A DNA stretch of 64,000 nt from Azolla pinnata (Eukaryota > Streptophyta > Polypodiopsida > Salviniales > Salviniaceae). The DNA lies in the NCBI GenBank assembly GCA_037176905.1, contig JBBBWG010026823.1:1-64000 (forward strand), written 5' to 3'. Shown piece after piece: positions 1 through 13,157 of the stretch. Each line of letters starts with the position of its first letter. The first letter of the stretch is position 1. A model generated the notes under the pieces. It saw nothing but the letters and a program-made list of their open reading frames with translations. It was not told the DNA's origin and made no database searches. The translations under genes were made by a program, and so were the position numbers.

Positions 1-74
<74 letters not shown>
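1..74. repeat. (TC)n microsatellite
   Basis: An uninterrupted TC dinucleotide run begins at the window edge, so its true length is unknown. It ends at an AAAGCACAAG sequence. No gene is visible beside it. Confidence 0.97.
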
Positions 75-77
<3 letters not shown>

Positions 78-377
78 GCACAAGATAACCAAAGAGCAGG
101 AGAATCGGGTCAAGAAACCTGCTTCGATGCTGTTGGCACCAATGGCAGAGAAACATCGAGATTTGGGTTCGATCGGCCTGACAGGAGAGGCAAGCATCCG
201 CAGAGTGCCATCACTTCGATGAGAGACGGATCCTTTGCTCAAAATGGGCGTCCACAAGGAAGGAGATGACGGCGGCGGCGATTGAAACACATCCTTGTGG
301 TGGAAAACCCATGGAAGTTCAGCTGCACGCACAAGCATGCTCTCCATGATGATGAGAAAAGCCCTTCTCTGACCCTC

Positions 378-568
378 CCTCCTCCTCCTCCTCCTCCTCC
401 TCCTCCTCCTCCTTCTTCTTCTCCTCCTCCTACTCCTCCTCCTCCTCCTTCTCCTCCTCCTCCTTCTGCTGCTTCTTCCCTCCTCCTCCTCCTCCTTCTG
501 CTGCTTCTTCCCTCCTCCTCCTCCTCCTTCCTCTGCTTCTCCTCCTCCTCCTCTTCCTTCTTCTTCTA
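378..568. repeat. (CCT)n/CTT-rich microsatellite
   Basis: A CCT/CTT-rich tract of about 190 bp. It reads as a poly-Pro/Ser/Leu open frame on the plus strand, but that is what any CCT run does, so I do not call a gene. Confidence 0.85.
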
Positions 569-2439
569 GGATCTAAGAGCAATGGAGTTTAACTCCAAGC
601 TGGGAACAGGCACAGCTAGGGAGAGGATTGGGGGAGAGTTGAAGGTGCTTCTTCCCATGGGGCATTGTGGGCACTTTGACAAAGACAAAGAGACCAGAGG
701 ACACAAAGAGGCCAGAGGACTATGTATCAAGAGGACTTTCTTGTAGACTGGTCATCAAATCATGGGCAAAGAGATGTTAACAAAATCTGGCAAAACAAAT
801 CTGGCAAAGAGATCCTTGGTGACAAATCTGGCATGTTCTTTGAGGCTCCGATTCCTTCGTGTTCCCGATTCGAGAGAAGCTCTCGATCGAGTCTTCATCG
901 CAATTCAGTAACAGTAGGATTCATGTTGCGCCTGCTGTATCGGATCGATGCTCCAACAGGGAAAGCTTTCTATATCCACCCGATCGATGACCTCCCGACA
1001 GGAGCAGCTTCTTCTGCATCAGATCAGCATTCTGAATAAGAATGCCTTCTGTTGTCCGCCTGATGTTCCCAGTAGGAGCGCCGTCTGAATCGGAATGATG
1101 TTTCGCTAGCTGAACAAATCTGGTGCTGAACGGAGATGCATCTACGAGGCTGGTGACTGCAATTTGTCGAACACTGCTCTTGGCTTTCGAGGGGCCAGAA
1201 TATCGAGGATCTTCTCGCACTACTCAGATTTGTGAAGACCGAGTTGCGACCTCACTCGCATTTGAGGCTGATGAAATCGAACAAAGGCTTCCACACATGT
1301 ATCATGAAGAGAAATGCGGTGAAAACTCCAACATGATGTCAATTTGTCCTGAGGAAACGTCTGTAGTCCAACTTGGGAAATATGTCTTATGCCTAAACTC
1401 TCTTGTGACACCAAAAACTTAGAAGACTTGAAAGACCTGAAAGACCTGAAAGACCTTCAATCTTGTACAACAAAATGGACTTAGAAATGATCTCTTCTTT
1501 GATGCCATCTATGCGATGGGATGAGCATACAAACGAATGGATCGCTCCAAACTTTCCAATTCCCTAACAACATTATCCAATTAGATGTTACATAAAATGC
1601 ACAGCTCGAGCTTCCTGAATCATCGTCTGTTTCTGATATCGGAGATGATTGGATACACAAACATTATCGTACGCATTGTCTCATGGGCCATATTATTAGC
1701 CTAATAAGAAGAGGTACCTGGTGGGGACGATCTCATTCATGACTCTGCTCATCAAACTTCACACGAAAATTGCCAAAGATTGATTATAGCTTGATTGAGC
1801 TTCGCACACATTACTTCTCAATGCTCATAGAGTACAATTGCTCCCCAAAAAATGGTGTCGAATTGACGATGGTGCATATGCAATAGAGAGAGAGAGAGAG
1901 AGAGAGACTCATATGTGTTTGTTTTCCCGCTTTTCTTCTTCTTTTGTACATACAAAGTATTAATACCATGGTATCAAGTTACATTCCTCCGATACATGAT
2001 CGAATGACTTGGCAAGGCGATCAACCTCTTGCTGTGGATTGCATATGCTCATGTTGCTATGCTCCATTGAAACCAGAGATGATATGCATACATAGGTCTT
2101 TGCACTTAAGATGGTATTATATGATGTATATTACCTATGAATGACTAGGCGTATCGAATTGCTCTGGAATGATCATAGCCCAAAATCAGCACCGTTGCAT
2201 TTGAAGTGCTTTTATTGCAACATGGAGACTGTTTGCCTCTTCTGATAGAATGGACCCATCTGTTTTGATGACAACAAACTTGTACATATAGCCAATCAGT
2301 GCCACGAGAGTATTGAAGAACAGAAAAAAAAAAAGGAGCCCCTCTTTAGTTAAATGATGATAGCCGGATGATAGAATAATACTCACCATTTAGGATGAAG
2401 GTAAGAGAAGTATTTGCCCATGACTCACTGCTGGCTACT
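569..2439. other. No supported gene
   Basis: Only short open frames without recognisable domains occur. A short GA run lies near 1888-1907. The right end (about 2190-2439) is the likely 3' untranslated region of the minus-strand kelch gene. A minus-strand frame at 2186-2389 looks slightly coding-like at its end but matches nothing I know. Confidence 0.6.
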
Positions 2440-5400
2440 TCAGGACTTTCTTCCATTCTCATAACTTTGGATTGCTTGTTTCAGCTCAAAAAGTTCTACC
2501 TGAACACACACATTGTGGAAAATATTGACATAGATAGTGTATGAACTTATAGATAGAAATAAAAGCAAAGTGTTGGGAGAGATTATCCGCCATATAAATA
2601 AGACACAAGCAAATAATTGGAACAACTTCCAAACAGCTGCTCATTGATGAATCCGGTGGTTATATGCGATCAGTATTCTGATGCCCAGCAGAGCATAAAG
2701 GGGCCAGTGGACCATATATTTTCTTGACAGTTTTCCGACAATTATATTGTATATCTATGGACAACATATGAAGTACTACAGGATGGACACGAAATCTAGT
2801 TATTGACAATGGATAAAATTGATACATCTAGCTAGATAAAAGCAAAGTTTTGGGACAGATAGCTGCCATACAGCAAGAACACACAATAATTGTAACAGTT
2901 TTCAAAAAGCTGCCCATTGACCAAACTGGTTCTATGAGGTCGGTAAATCGGGCGTATCCACAAACAAACATGCGAAATACTACAGGATGGGCACTTTTCT
3001 AGAAGATAGCTAGATAGATATATGTAGGTAGAGATAAAATCAAAGTTTTAGTACAAATATCTACCATACATAGAAGAACCCATGAGCTAACTGAAACAGC
3101 TTCCGAAAAGGTGCTCACCATTGAAACAGGTCATATGAGATGGGTGTTGCAACATCCAGTGATTGGACTTAATGGAGGGCTAGAATACATTCTAAACCTT
3201 CTCGACAGTTTTCGATAGTTATATATTCATAACCACAAACATGTGAAGGAAAACAGGATGGACGCTGACAATGGAAAACCGCTCATTTCAAAATAACCCA
3301 AGATTTCTTCAAGATGTAACCCCCCTTCCCCATAAAAGCATGTGTCACAAACCAGCTATATTCTCAATCACATTCCACCTAGCAGATACATGCATTATAT
3401 ATCTCAACCAGCATGACCCAACAAATACCTGTAGTTGAAAAGATCTGGTCCTCTCCTCTGATAGAACCCCTCTTGTTGTTTGAAGCTCCTATAAATGAAG
3501 ATGAAGAGCAATATAGAAACAAATTCTGTTTATTATCAACCACCACAGGAGGGAAGGGGGGACTGAGAAAATTTGTAAAAAAACAATGTACAATTACCCT
3601 TTGTGTGTCTTCTAGCACAGCTTTCAAGAAGGTAAGGTCATGGTCAAGTCTAAGATTTTCAGCATGCACGATATTGGTTAAGTTGATCGCTTCTTCCCGA
3701 GCCAATTCAGCCGCCTCAAGCTTTTCTCTCAAGGTTTCATTCTCACTGAGAGCGACTAATAACCGCCTCTCAGCTTTCTTTCTGCACTTTATAGCTGAAG
3801 CAAGTTCCCTCTCAATCTCATCCCTTCCAGAGATGACATGTTTCAGCTCCCCATCCAGGATTAGACTCTTATGAAGGGCCGATGCAAGATTTCTGTCACT
3901 ACCGAATTTAACTGCTGACAACCTCTCCTCTGATGTCCCAGCATATCCTCTATCAGATTCTACCTCATGATTTGCACCGTGAGATGCTTTCCACCGTTCA
4001 TAGCTGGTCAGCTTTTTCTCACCAGATTTCTTACCAGAATTCACTGGCCGCTCCTTGTCGGGGGAGATCGCTCCATCTTTTCTGGTATCACTACCCTACA
4101 TAGAATTGAAACTCTTATGTTTTGTCAAGTAGTTTGTTGACATTCTTTCCCTTTTCCAAAACATTCCATTACCTCCTCCGGGTTGCTACATGATCCATCA
4201 ACAAAATACAGTTCTTTCTGTCCATCTGTCTTAGATTCTTTTTGCTCTTGCAGTGATGTATTTCTGCGTTCAGAATTTTGTGATGCTCCTTTATCGGGGG
4301 CATCGATCATCTAAAAAAAACTGTGTTACATTATTCTTAGGAGGAAAACATTTTTACAAGCAAACTGGTACAACTTATTGGCCTATTACCGACAAACTGT
4401 CCTTGGATTCAGGAACTACAGGTTTCGCTGTCCGTCGACTTGGACTCTTAGAGTGTGCTTTAGCAGAGATATGAAGTACTTCCACCTGATTTTTAAGCCA
4501 TGAAAAGAGACAAGCACGGTGATAAGAATGTGAATAACTGGAAAAACGAAAGAAAAACAACAAAAATAAGGGATAGTTTTAAAAACCTCATCTGCTGAGC
4601 TTGATCCTTTTCCACCATAAGCAATCAAAAATGCTCTCTTTTTTCGTTGTGCAATGACTAGGCTGAATCCCTGCAACATCATGCACTAAAAGCTTCTTAT
4701 AACGACAAAGATATCTGCAATCTGCATATTTATAAGACTTTACAATTCACAAAGCTACTTTGGTTCTTGAGCTACTGAAGAATGCAGATTCAGTCACGTG
4801 GACATCAAATAAATAAGGGACTTCCTTGAAGATGTTAGATATTCTCCAATATATATCTAACATCTCAAAGTAATCAAACGTTCAAAACGCTCCTTTGTAA
4901 AGACATACCTCAGAAGCTGAAGGAGAACCAATTTTTGAGTGTGAAACTGGACTCCAGGTCATCCTTGCAACATCAAGTATGCTTGTATCCAAGCATCCTG
5001 TATGAAGGCAGGAATTTCTATACAAATAAAAAACATAGGTATGCATTTTCCACTATTTGTCTTTCTCCTTCCCCTTATGAGTGTACAGATTCTCCCATGG
5101 TGCTCTATCTCTCTTATTAATTCAATTAGACAGAAGCTTTTTTATTTGAAAAACTTTCTATTATTCCTAGGCATCGCCAAATTTAGTAGTAAATTCAAGC
5201 ATCGAAACATTAGGATCCATTACATAACATACTTGTGTCACCAGAAAAGCCTCCAGCAATATACCACTTGTCACCAAAAAGTACACCAGCACAATCTGCT
5301 CGGGGGCTCGGAGAGGCTCCCCTTGTCTTCAATCGAGACCACTCCATCTAAATAATTACCAAATAAAAAAATCACCAAACCAACTATGGAAAAACTTCAT

Positions 5401-8400
5401 AATGGAGGAAAATAAAATGAACATCTACTCCCACACAGTCTATAGGTCTAATAATCATGGGAACAGGGAATCACAATCCTTACACTTTCAAAATCAAGTG
5501 CATACAGGTCATTCAGGAATTTGGATTTTGATGCCCCACCGAACACAAGTAGCAGACGTTCATCATATAATGCAGCGACATGTTTGGACCTTGGTGAAGG
5601 AACTGAACCCCTGCAAGATATAAGAAAATGACTAGTCATTTCCTCTGTACAAACCGTATAAACTCTATAATAGAGACCAAAAGAACCTTACACGGCAAGT
5701 AAAGGCAACCACATAGACGATTTCATGTCAAACATATGCAGCTCATTTAATTTCCTTCCTTCCATATCTTCACCACCGAAAAGGATAAGTACAGATCCTG
5801 CTCTAGTGACAGTGTGGTGGGTTCGTGCTACCTACAGGAGATGAGTCCAAACTAAGAACATTATTGGAAAACACAAAAAGAATAGCTGATTCATCTCAAT
5901 ATGTCAAAGATATTCATTTGGTTCATGTCTACTTCAACCATGATTACCGGGATTTCACCTCTCGCCTTGATCAAAGACCAGTTCTCCGTTTCCATATCGA
6001 ACGACCAAACTGCAGAATAATCAAAACATTTTAGCAATGTGATATTCCCAATGATTAGAAGTGTATGGCACTCAAACCTGTAACAGTCTCTGTACGTGGA
6101 TTTGTTTCTCCAGTCACTAGCAAAATCTTAGATCCCCAAGTAACCTTAAAAAAGATAAAAACTATGTGCTAAATAGCATTTCATATTAGCTTCATATTAC
6201 AGAAACTGCGGGAAAAAGTATAGTGTACTGGATAATTTCCACGGACATCATAAAGGTCATAACATTACCAAACAATGACCTCTACAAGCTGGAAGTTGTT
6301 GAGCTCCCTTTTCTTTGGCAGTGCGAGAAGATGGAGCTCCAAGCTCTGACCAACAAAGCTTCCCCAGGTGCAATTGCTGAAGAAGACAAGAATTAACACG
6401 GTTAGCACATTGTAAAGTTTGACATAGATTATATACATATACTTCAAGTCTTATGAAGGACATAATGCGGACTCCAAATTACCTGAAAATCGTCCAGCAT
6501 TCCATTGTCAGAATCACCCCCAACCACGACCATCTTTCTTCCAATGACAGCTGCTGAATGCTGATACAAGATGGTTAGTAGTAAAACCCTCAAATTTTTT
6601 AGTTGTTTTTTTTTTTTTAACAAGATACAACTTTGTATTAATAACCAGAAAAGATACAGCAACATTTACAAACACAGTCCTCAGACTAACAGCTCCTAGA
6701 CTTATCATAGCTTAATTCCTTAGTGCACATCACTAAATGGTTTATGTAACCGGTGGTGGAAATAAGAAGTTGGGACTTTATACTGCCAACATTAATTCCC
6801 TGGGAGTATTCATAGATAGATATGTTACCCCCAGTGCATCGGAACGTACTTCTTTGCTTCCTACATTGTTCAGAAGTTCCTTGAATGGAACTCCACTCCC
6901 CTTTTAATGTGTGCACAAGATCTCTCCATATGTGAGTTGCTTTTTAAGCTACACTGTCGTCAATTACAGTGACTTCAGCCACAAATTATATTGAAGATTG
7001 CTGTAGATGCATAACTCTTTTAATGAATATCATGCTGTGATGCTAGGGCCAGGAGCATAGGAATGGAACAATGAACAAGTAGGTGAAAAGAAAAAGTACG
7101 AGGGTGTAAATGGCAATGCATTCTTTAGGACATCTCTTGATGATGATAATATTCCTAATATCACAGGGGGAACTATATACATGTGCCTATATAACCACTA
7201 TGTCGGGAATGAAAAGAGTGCAACAATATCATGAAAGTAGCAGCTTCTTATGAAGAAAGGTATTCTAACGTTTTTTTCTAGAGCTAATCTCTGATTATTG
7301 ATTGAGAATAAGGCTTATGTTCTCAAGCCTCATCAAAAATCCAGATCACCTTTTATTGAAATTCCATATGAAATATTCTGAAATAATAATGTAGTAGTGA
7401 AGTTCATACTTTTGCAATATTAAGGTTGTCTGCCGAGCCTCATGCAATCCTGTTGATATTGCTTCCATTGTTAGACGCCTAATCATAGTTTTTAAAAAAA
7501 AACCTGCATTCTTACTGAAATCATTCCTAAAATTGGCCGTGCTTCATCGACACCGACATTCTCCCCTAAAGGGCAAGGACGGCATGGAGCATGTGAATTC
7601 CTTGTATAAAAATCTAGGACAAGGATCTTTTCAACATGATAAGCCAAATATATCTTAAAAGGAGATCACTGAGTAAAGGCTGCACAGCATTCCAAAAAAC
7701 AAGTTTATAGGTGTATCATAGGTTTACACTCATTCACCTACATATGCACCAAGGTAACTCTCATACTTTTGATGTGACTACAATAAGTTCATCTCCATAC
7801 ACACTGTATTTTATTTTTTACTGATAATCTGCACATTTGATCAAAAACATATTCTATTCTAGCTACATACATAGTAACGAGCTTGAGGTACATTGCCAGA
7901 GGTAGAAACGGATATCCAATCAAGCTTTTCTTGGATAGAACCAATCTTTCTATCTGAACCACCAAGCACCTCCTCTCGACTGACTATTTTCTTACTACCA
8001 TCTTCGATGCCTTCATGGCTACCTGACAATTTTGTGTTATCCGAGGCTATCTCTTCACCCTGTACCTCTTCACCCTGTAGAAAACAAAGGGTACATTGTG
8101 TAATAAGTATTTTCATTCAGAAAAGCAATGCCATAAGTATAACAGTGTATAATTGGATATGATATCAGGATTTGATGAGCTATACCTAGGGGAAAGTTTA
8201 TAGGATGCCTCCCCCCCTCCCCCGCCAAAAAAACAAAAAAAATCAGTAACCCCATGACCGTGTTCATATTTAGATTTTAGTGTGGGAGGGGGTTACTGTA
8301 GCACTTCCATGCCATTAGATGTAGTTCCTTGTAAAATAAAAGGGTAGATAGAAATTGACAAGATGTCCTTAGTGTAGGAAAAATAAACTGAAATGTAGGT

Positions 8401-9180
8401 GTATTAAGGGGCAGAGGATGGGGTTGTTGCATCTTACAGCATACCTGATTATTCAAAACACCCTAATGTACGTGGACATTCATGATATAGCCTTCATAGC
8501 ACCCACATATAATCCAAGGGCTAGCCAAAGATTGCATAGTTTTGAATTGGGTATCCATGCATTATCCTCTCCACAGGTAGGATGATTAACGAAAGGGAGA
8601 ACAACGTACAAGGTTTTGAGGTCTAGGATTTAGGGATACGAGTTTAGATGAGCCTTTATACACCAGAACCCCGTGCTATATCCTCACGAAAAACCATGTC
8701 GAGACCATGGTCGGTTCTACCTCTATAGCCTGAATTTGACGCTTAAATACACCCAAGCAGCATCCACTTCATGGCAGCAGGAAAAACACATCCCTACGAC
8801 ATGAATATGTTGTGTAAGAGCATGAGCAACCATTTGCTACAGGGACCCATCAGACTAGACTTTTTTTTTTCTCTTCCTCACGGATGCGAACTTTCCACGT
8901 TAGGTTGGGCAACAATTTCACGAAAGCAAGCCATAACCTAGTCAACCCTTTCCCCTGGAAACGGAAAGAAAACAACAAACGAAAGGTGCCAGCCTGCACC
9001 ACCGGATGGAAAGACCAGCTGGTTGTGAAACCGGGAAATTGCAGAGCTAAATCGGGAGGGGAGAAGAAACGACGTTGGGGAGAAATCAATACGTACATAA
9101 AATGAGAAAAGGAAGGATAAGCGACTTACCTGTCTGGGATCGCGGGGATTGGTGGAGGCGGGGGAGGCAGCAGAAGCCAT
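2440..9180 (-). CDS. Kelch-repeat/coiled-coil protein, ACBP4/5-like without ACB domain (16 exons)
   Basis: Exons in transcript order: 9180-9130, 8074-7871, 6560-6483, 6376-6269, 6144-6078, 6009-5948, 5831-5692, 5610-5484, 5347-5233, 4997-4909, 4670-4587, 4485-4390, 4310-4173, 4095-3598, 3488-3429, 2499-2440. All introns are GT-AG, phases agree, and the protein is 658 residues. After a short acidic linker (residues 18-60) come kelch blades to about residue 340 (VVVGGDS, LLVTGET, LILFGGED, LLVFGG, WYIAGG), a linker, then a Lys/Glu-rich coiled coil (about 500-655). The order and the C-terminal ELQTTRGVLSEER segment match plant class IV acyl-CoA-binding proteins, cytosolic lipid-trafficking proteins whose kelch part binds partners. 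No ACB helical bundle is encoded in the visible exons or seen in introns 1-2. Inference: a kelch scaffold that does not itself bind acyl-CoA, or a model with an unseen 5' exon. Confidence 0.9.
2545..3275. repeat. Diverged tandem repeat in the last kelch intron
   Basis: Three diverged copies of a 190-280 bp unit fill the last intron. Markers include AAAAGCAAAGT.TTGGGA near 2560 and 2840 (a weaker copy near 3030), ACTACAGGATGG near 2775 and 2980, and a GACAGTTTTC block near 2728 and 3205. The copies differ by many substitutions and by one large deletion, so the duplication is old. Confidence 0.75.
4831..4864. repeat. Perfect 12-bp inverted repeat in a kelch intron
   Basis: GATGTTAGATAT at 4831-4842 and its exact reverse complement at 4853-4864 flank a 10-nt loop. 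It lies in the intron between exons 10 and 11. It may be a small hairpin or the remains of a miniature transposon. Confidence 0.7.
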
Positions 9181-9379
9181 GAGCGGAGGGATCAGATGAG
9201 GGAGGAGTCCGTGGAAGAAGGTTCGGCGGTCGTGAATGAATCCATGAGGAGCAAAGAAGGACAGCGATGGAAGCTTCGAGCTCACAAGAGCAAGACTGTC
9301 GGAGACGAAGGGAGTTTCTTGTATTCTCCAGGAATGACCCTCCGAATTTACATAATTACAAAACTGTCCCCAAGGAATC

Positions 9380-10523
9380 AGATGTATGTATGTATGCATG
9401 CATGTATGTATGTATGCATGTGTGCATGCGTATGTGCGTGTGCATGTGTGTATGCATGTATGCATGTGTATGTATGCATGCATGTGCGCATGTGTGTATG
9501 TATGTATGTATGTATGTGTGCATGTGTGTATGTATGTATGTATGCATGCATGCATATGTGCATGTATGTATGTACGTTTGTATGTATGTAGGTTAGGCGT
9601 GTAGGTGTGTGTGTGTGTGTGTGTGTATGTATGCATGCGTGTATGTATGTATGCATGTGTGTATGTATGTATGTTTGTCTGTATGGTCGTTGTCTCGGGA
9701 CTAAACATGGCATGCAAATGTATGTATATATGTATGTATGCATGTGTGCATGTGTTTATGCATATATGTATGTATGCGTGCATGTGTGTATATCTATGTA
9801 TGTGTGCATGCATGCATGTGTGTATGTATATGTGCGCATGCATGTATGTGTGTGTGTACGTATGTATGTATGCATGTGCGAGTGTGCGTACGGTCATCAT
9901 GTGGGGACTAACCGTGGCGTCCAATGTACGTACGTATGTATGTGTATGTGCGTGTGTCTGTATGTATGTATGTATGCCCATCTATCTAGATGTTGGGACT
10001 AACCATGGCGTGCAATGTGCATATGTATTATACATGTATGTTCTTTTTTTTAATGTCTTATCCTTATTTATTATTGCGCCAATTGTTTGCAATTGTCGAC
10101 TTTTATCAATTTCTATATACAATCTCTATGATACAACTATATATATATATATATATATTTTGGAAGATTTTATCTTGTCATTAGTCAAATGGGGAAATAG
10201 CTATTATGGAGGTGGGAAAAGCCACCTAGGAGGAGTAAAATTCTATATAACAACATTATTATGGACCTCAAACAAACGATAATGATACCAATGTTTATAA
10301 AACATATTACAGGCTGAATGTTTGTTTGTTTGTTTGTTTGTCTATATGGTCATCATCTGGAGACTAACATGGCATGCAATATAGGTATGTATGTATGTAC
10401 GTTCATCTGTATGTATGTATGTATGTATGTATATGTTCATCTGTACGTACATGGCATGCAATGCATGCATGTACGTACATTTGTATTTCTTTTATGTACA
10501 TACATACGTACGTATGTTTGTTA
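9380..10523. repeat. ATGT-family tetranucleotide satellite with an interspersed core
   Basis: About 1.1 kb of ATGT/GTGC/GTAC words (alternating purine-pyrimidine in long stretches) is interrupted by four copies of a 35-bp core of the form GGTCATCAT.TGGGGACTAAC followed by ATGGC(A/G)TGCAAT. The cores lie near 9683-9718, 9890-9928, 9988-10018 and 10346-10381. A non-repetitive AT-rich stretch (10040-10315) splits the array. Long Met/Cys/Val or His/Thr open frames here are repeat artefacts. Confidence 0.92.
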
Positions 10524-12290
10524 GCTCTGCTCGATTCGAGAGCAATGTCGCAGCTGCATAAGCTGCCCTTCAATGTCAAGCCCTCGCATGCATAGCCCCA
10601 GATTTTACCCTCAGCGAATCCGGTTCCAGTTCCCCATTTGCACGGAACCATCTATGATCTTACGTTGGTAAAAAAAAAGATGATATATATCAGTCAGACT
10701 GATCCAGACGCATGTCTGTTGACAGAGGGACTTTTGTGATTGATGCGTTGGAATGTCATTCGGGCCCACTGGCAACAAACGGACTAGTCGCGTGGATTTA
10801 CTGAGGCAGAGATGAGGGCTAGCATTCTGTAACATTTTGTCCCACTGCTCTGGACAGGGAAATCCTCTGTTAAGTGACTTTTCTTCTGTGTTGGGAAGAG
10901 AAAATTTTTTCATGGAATCGTTCGACGCATTGTCATCGGTTACTGGGAGAGATCGCTCGAAAGGGTGCAGGGTTTGAAAGCTTTTTTCTGCTTCTGAGTC
11001 GGATCGCTCGAGTCGTTTTTCTTTTAATTTAAGACATTGGGATCCCAGCGCAACTCTGCGACTGACTGACTGACGCAGGAAAGAATGCGAGCATGTTCAT
11101 CCTTCCATCAGTTTATGTAAACTATGATTCTTTTTCTGAAGAAATGATCCAGGCTTTTTTGTTTTTTCCCATCTTTGTAAGATCCCCAAGTAAGATCCCA
11201 ATCTTTTGTATTAAAAAAAAAAAGAACCCAGAATTACAATGAACACCGCTCGCTATAAGTTCTGATCTCAGCGTGTCTGGATCTACCCGAAATGATCCAA
11301 ACTTTGGATTGAGCAATGCCAACAACAGCTTTACAGATCAGATGCTTGGAACATTACAAAGAATCGGTCTTCTCATCTAACAGGATAGGAACTAAGGCTC
11401 CAAGATTGTATATGTTGAAATTCGACTGCAGATCTCAATTGATGGTAACTTTACACAAGACACTTCCAAAGATGGTTTCATATACCTGGATTCAGTGCCT
11501 TTTCCCCGATGTTTGTTATGCCCAAAAGGCTTATTCCAGAGCTGCCCCGGAGAGTGCCTTTCTCCTCTGAACCTCTCCGATTCTCTCACGTACATAAGTC
11601 GACGTATTTCTCAGCACTCGTCAGAACTATGCGAGCGTGTGATGGTGCAGCGACGAGATCTCGCAAACCGCTTAGTTGTTAGAGCTCCTTCTTTGGTGGT
11701 GGTTTTTCGCGCTGTTGTCAGTATGTCTGCGCATGGGGTCGAAAGAAGAGTCAAAGCAACCCGACAAATACACCTCCAGAAACAGACTCCCCCATGTGCC
11801 GATTCGGCTGTCCGACTGTTTTTCCTCGGCGTGCCCAACACCAGAATGCGTACACGCACCTGCATTTGACATTACAGTCGCATGCATACATAGATGCGTA
11901 TATACGCATGTATGTATGCATGTATGTATGAATGTATGCATTTATGCGTATATGTACGTACGTATGTCTGTGTATGCGTTTCTGTGTCTGTGTCTGTGTC
12001 TGTGTCTGTGTCTGTGTGTATGGAAGGCACTTGCCATGTTTATGATGCTTACTAACTAGGGCTTTTGTTGTTTTCTGCAAGCGAGTTAGATTACGGTGGG
12101 TGCACCTCCACCCACGTTTTACGCAATGCAGATTGACATCCCATGCCCACCGTCCTGCTGTCTGTTCCGTCGCAACACGTTCTTCATCTTCATCCGTCTC
12201 TGACAGAATTCGGTCTGATAGATTCCGAGGAATGAGGCGATGGCGGATCGTGATTGGACTATCCGGAGCGTATCGTCCACATTCAGGCAA
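10524..12290. other. No supported gene; short ATGT/TCTGTG array inside
   Basis: I see no coding exon. From about 11878 to 12020 there is an ATGT-type array followed by a perfect six-unit TCTGTG run (about 11982-12018). The remainder is low-copy sequence without features I can name. Confidence 0.7.
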
Positions 12291-12358
12291 CCCTGAACCC
12301 TGAACCCTGAACCCTGAACCCTGAACCCTAAACCCTAAACCCTAAGCCCTAAACCCCT
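12291..12358. repeat. Interstitial telomere-like array, CCCTGAA then CCCTAAA
   Basis: About five CCCTGAA heptamers run directly into two CCCTAAA heptamers and variants (CCCTAAG, CCCTAAAC). CCCTAAA is the C-strand of the common plant telomere repeat; the sharp change from the GAA to the AAA form suggests separate amplification of a point variant. Confidence 0.93.
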
Positions 12359-13002
12359 CTGGGAATGGATGGATATACATTGTCATATTCCACGAAGACG
12401 GATGAGATCGAAGTAGGAAGAAGGAGACAAACAAGGGAAGCCTTTTTCAGGGTTTCGGTTCGGAAAGCTAGCGGAGCTACAGTGTGTTCTGCTTGCCTCT
12501 TACATGGGCCACGATCGGCCTCAGAAGACGTTAATATATCTTTCTTTCTTGCTTGCTTTTCTTCGCAAGCCCCGCCGATCTCTCCTCCTGACTCCTCCTG
12601 AGGTTTCCTGTCGCAGCGGGGGGAGAGATTAGCGTCTTCTTCCTGGAACTACTGTGCGACTAGATTAACTAACGTGTCGGCTATCGATCCGTGGAATCGA
12701 AGAGCCGAAACCACTTACGTGGGCTGAGAATCTGGCAAAGTCCGAGCGAGATTCAATCCGGATCCTTTTCCTTCCCTTCCTCATCTGCGCCGCTTCCGTT
12801 TGATAGACCTCGTGCGCTTAACGTAGCGCTAGGCTCTGGTTATAGAGCCACTTGAGCCCCAATCTCGCGCGATTGTCAAAGCCCAGAGGTTGTTAATGTT
12901 TTTTTTTTTGTTTGTTTAAGGGCCTCTAATTGTTATCCTTAATCGAGGCTGATTCCGAAACGCCGCCGCCACCGCTGCCCTCTTGTCCCCAGCCCCGATA
13001 AG

Positions 13003-13010
13003 TATAAAAG
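13003..13010 (+). promoter_or_regulatory. TATA box of the pectate lyase gene
   Basis: TATAAAAG lies 148 bp upstream of the pectate lyase ATG at 13158, in a GC-rich context (AGTATAAAAGGGCGGGG). A CATA microsatellite at about 13089-13112 lies in the predicted 5' untranslated region. Confidence 0.7.
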
Positions 13011-13157
13011 GGCGGGGAAGGCCGCAGATGGTTCGATCAGAACACAAGCTCGAGAGGCTTCAGATCGATCCCAGAACTGAATCCATCACATACATACATA
13101 CATACATACATATACACATAAATACCAGCAGTATCACCTTAATCACCACCACCCACC

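Noticed and set aside
9356-10285. Long open frames of Met/Cys/Val or His/Thr on both strands
   Set aside because: They follow directly from ATGT-word repeats without stop codons; no complex sequence or domain is present.
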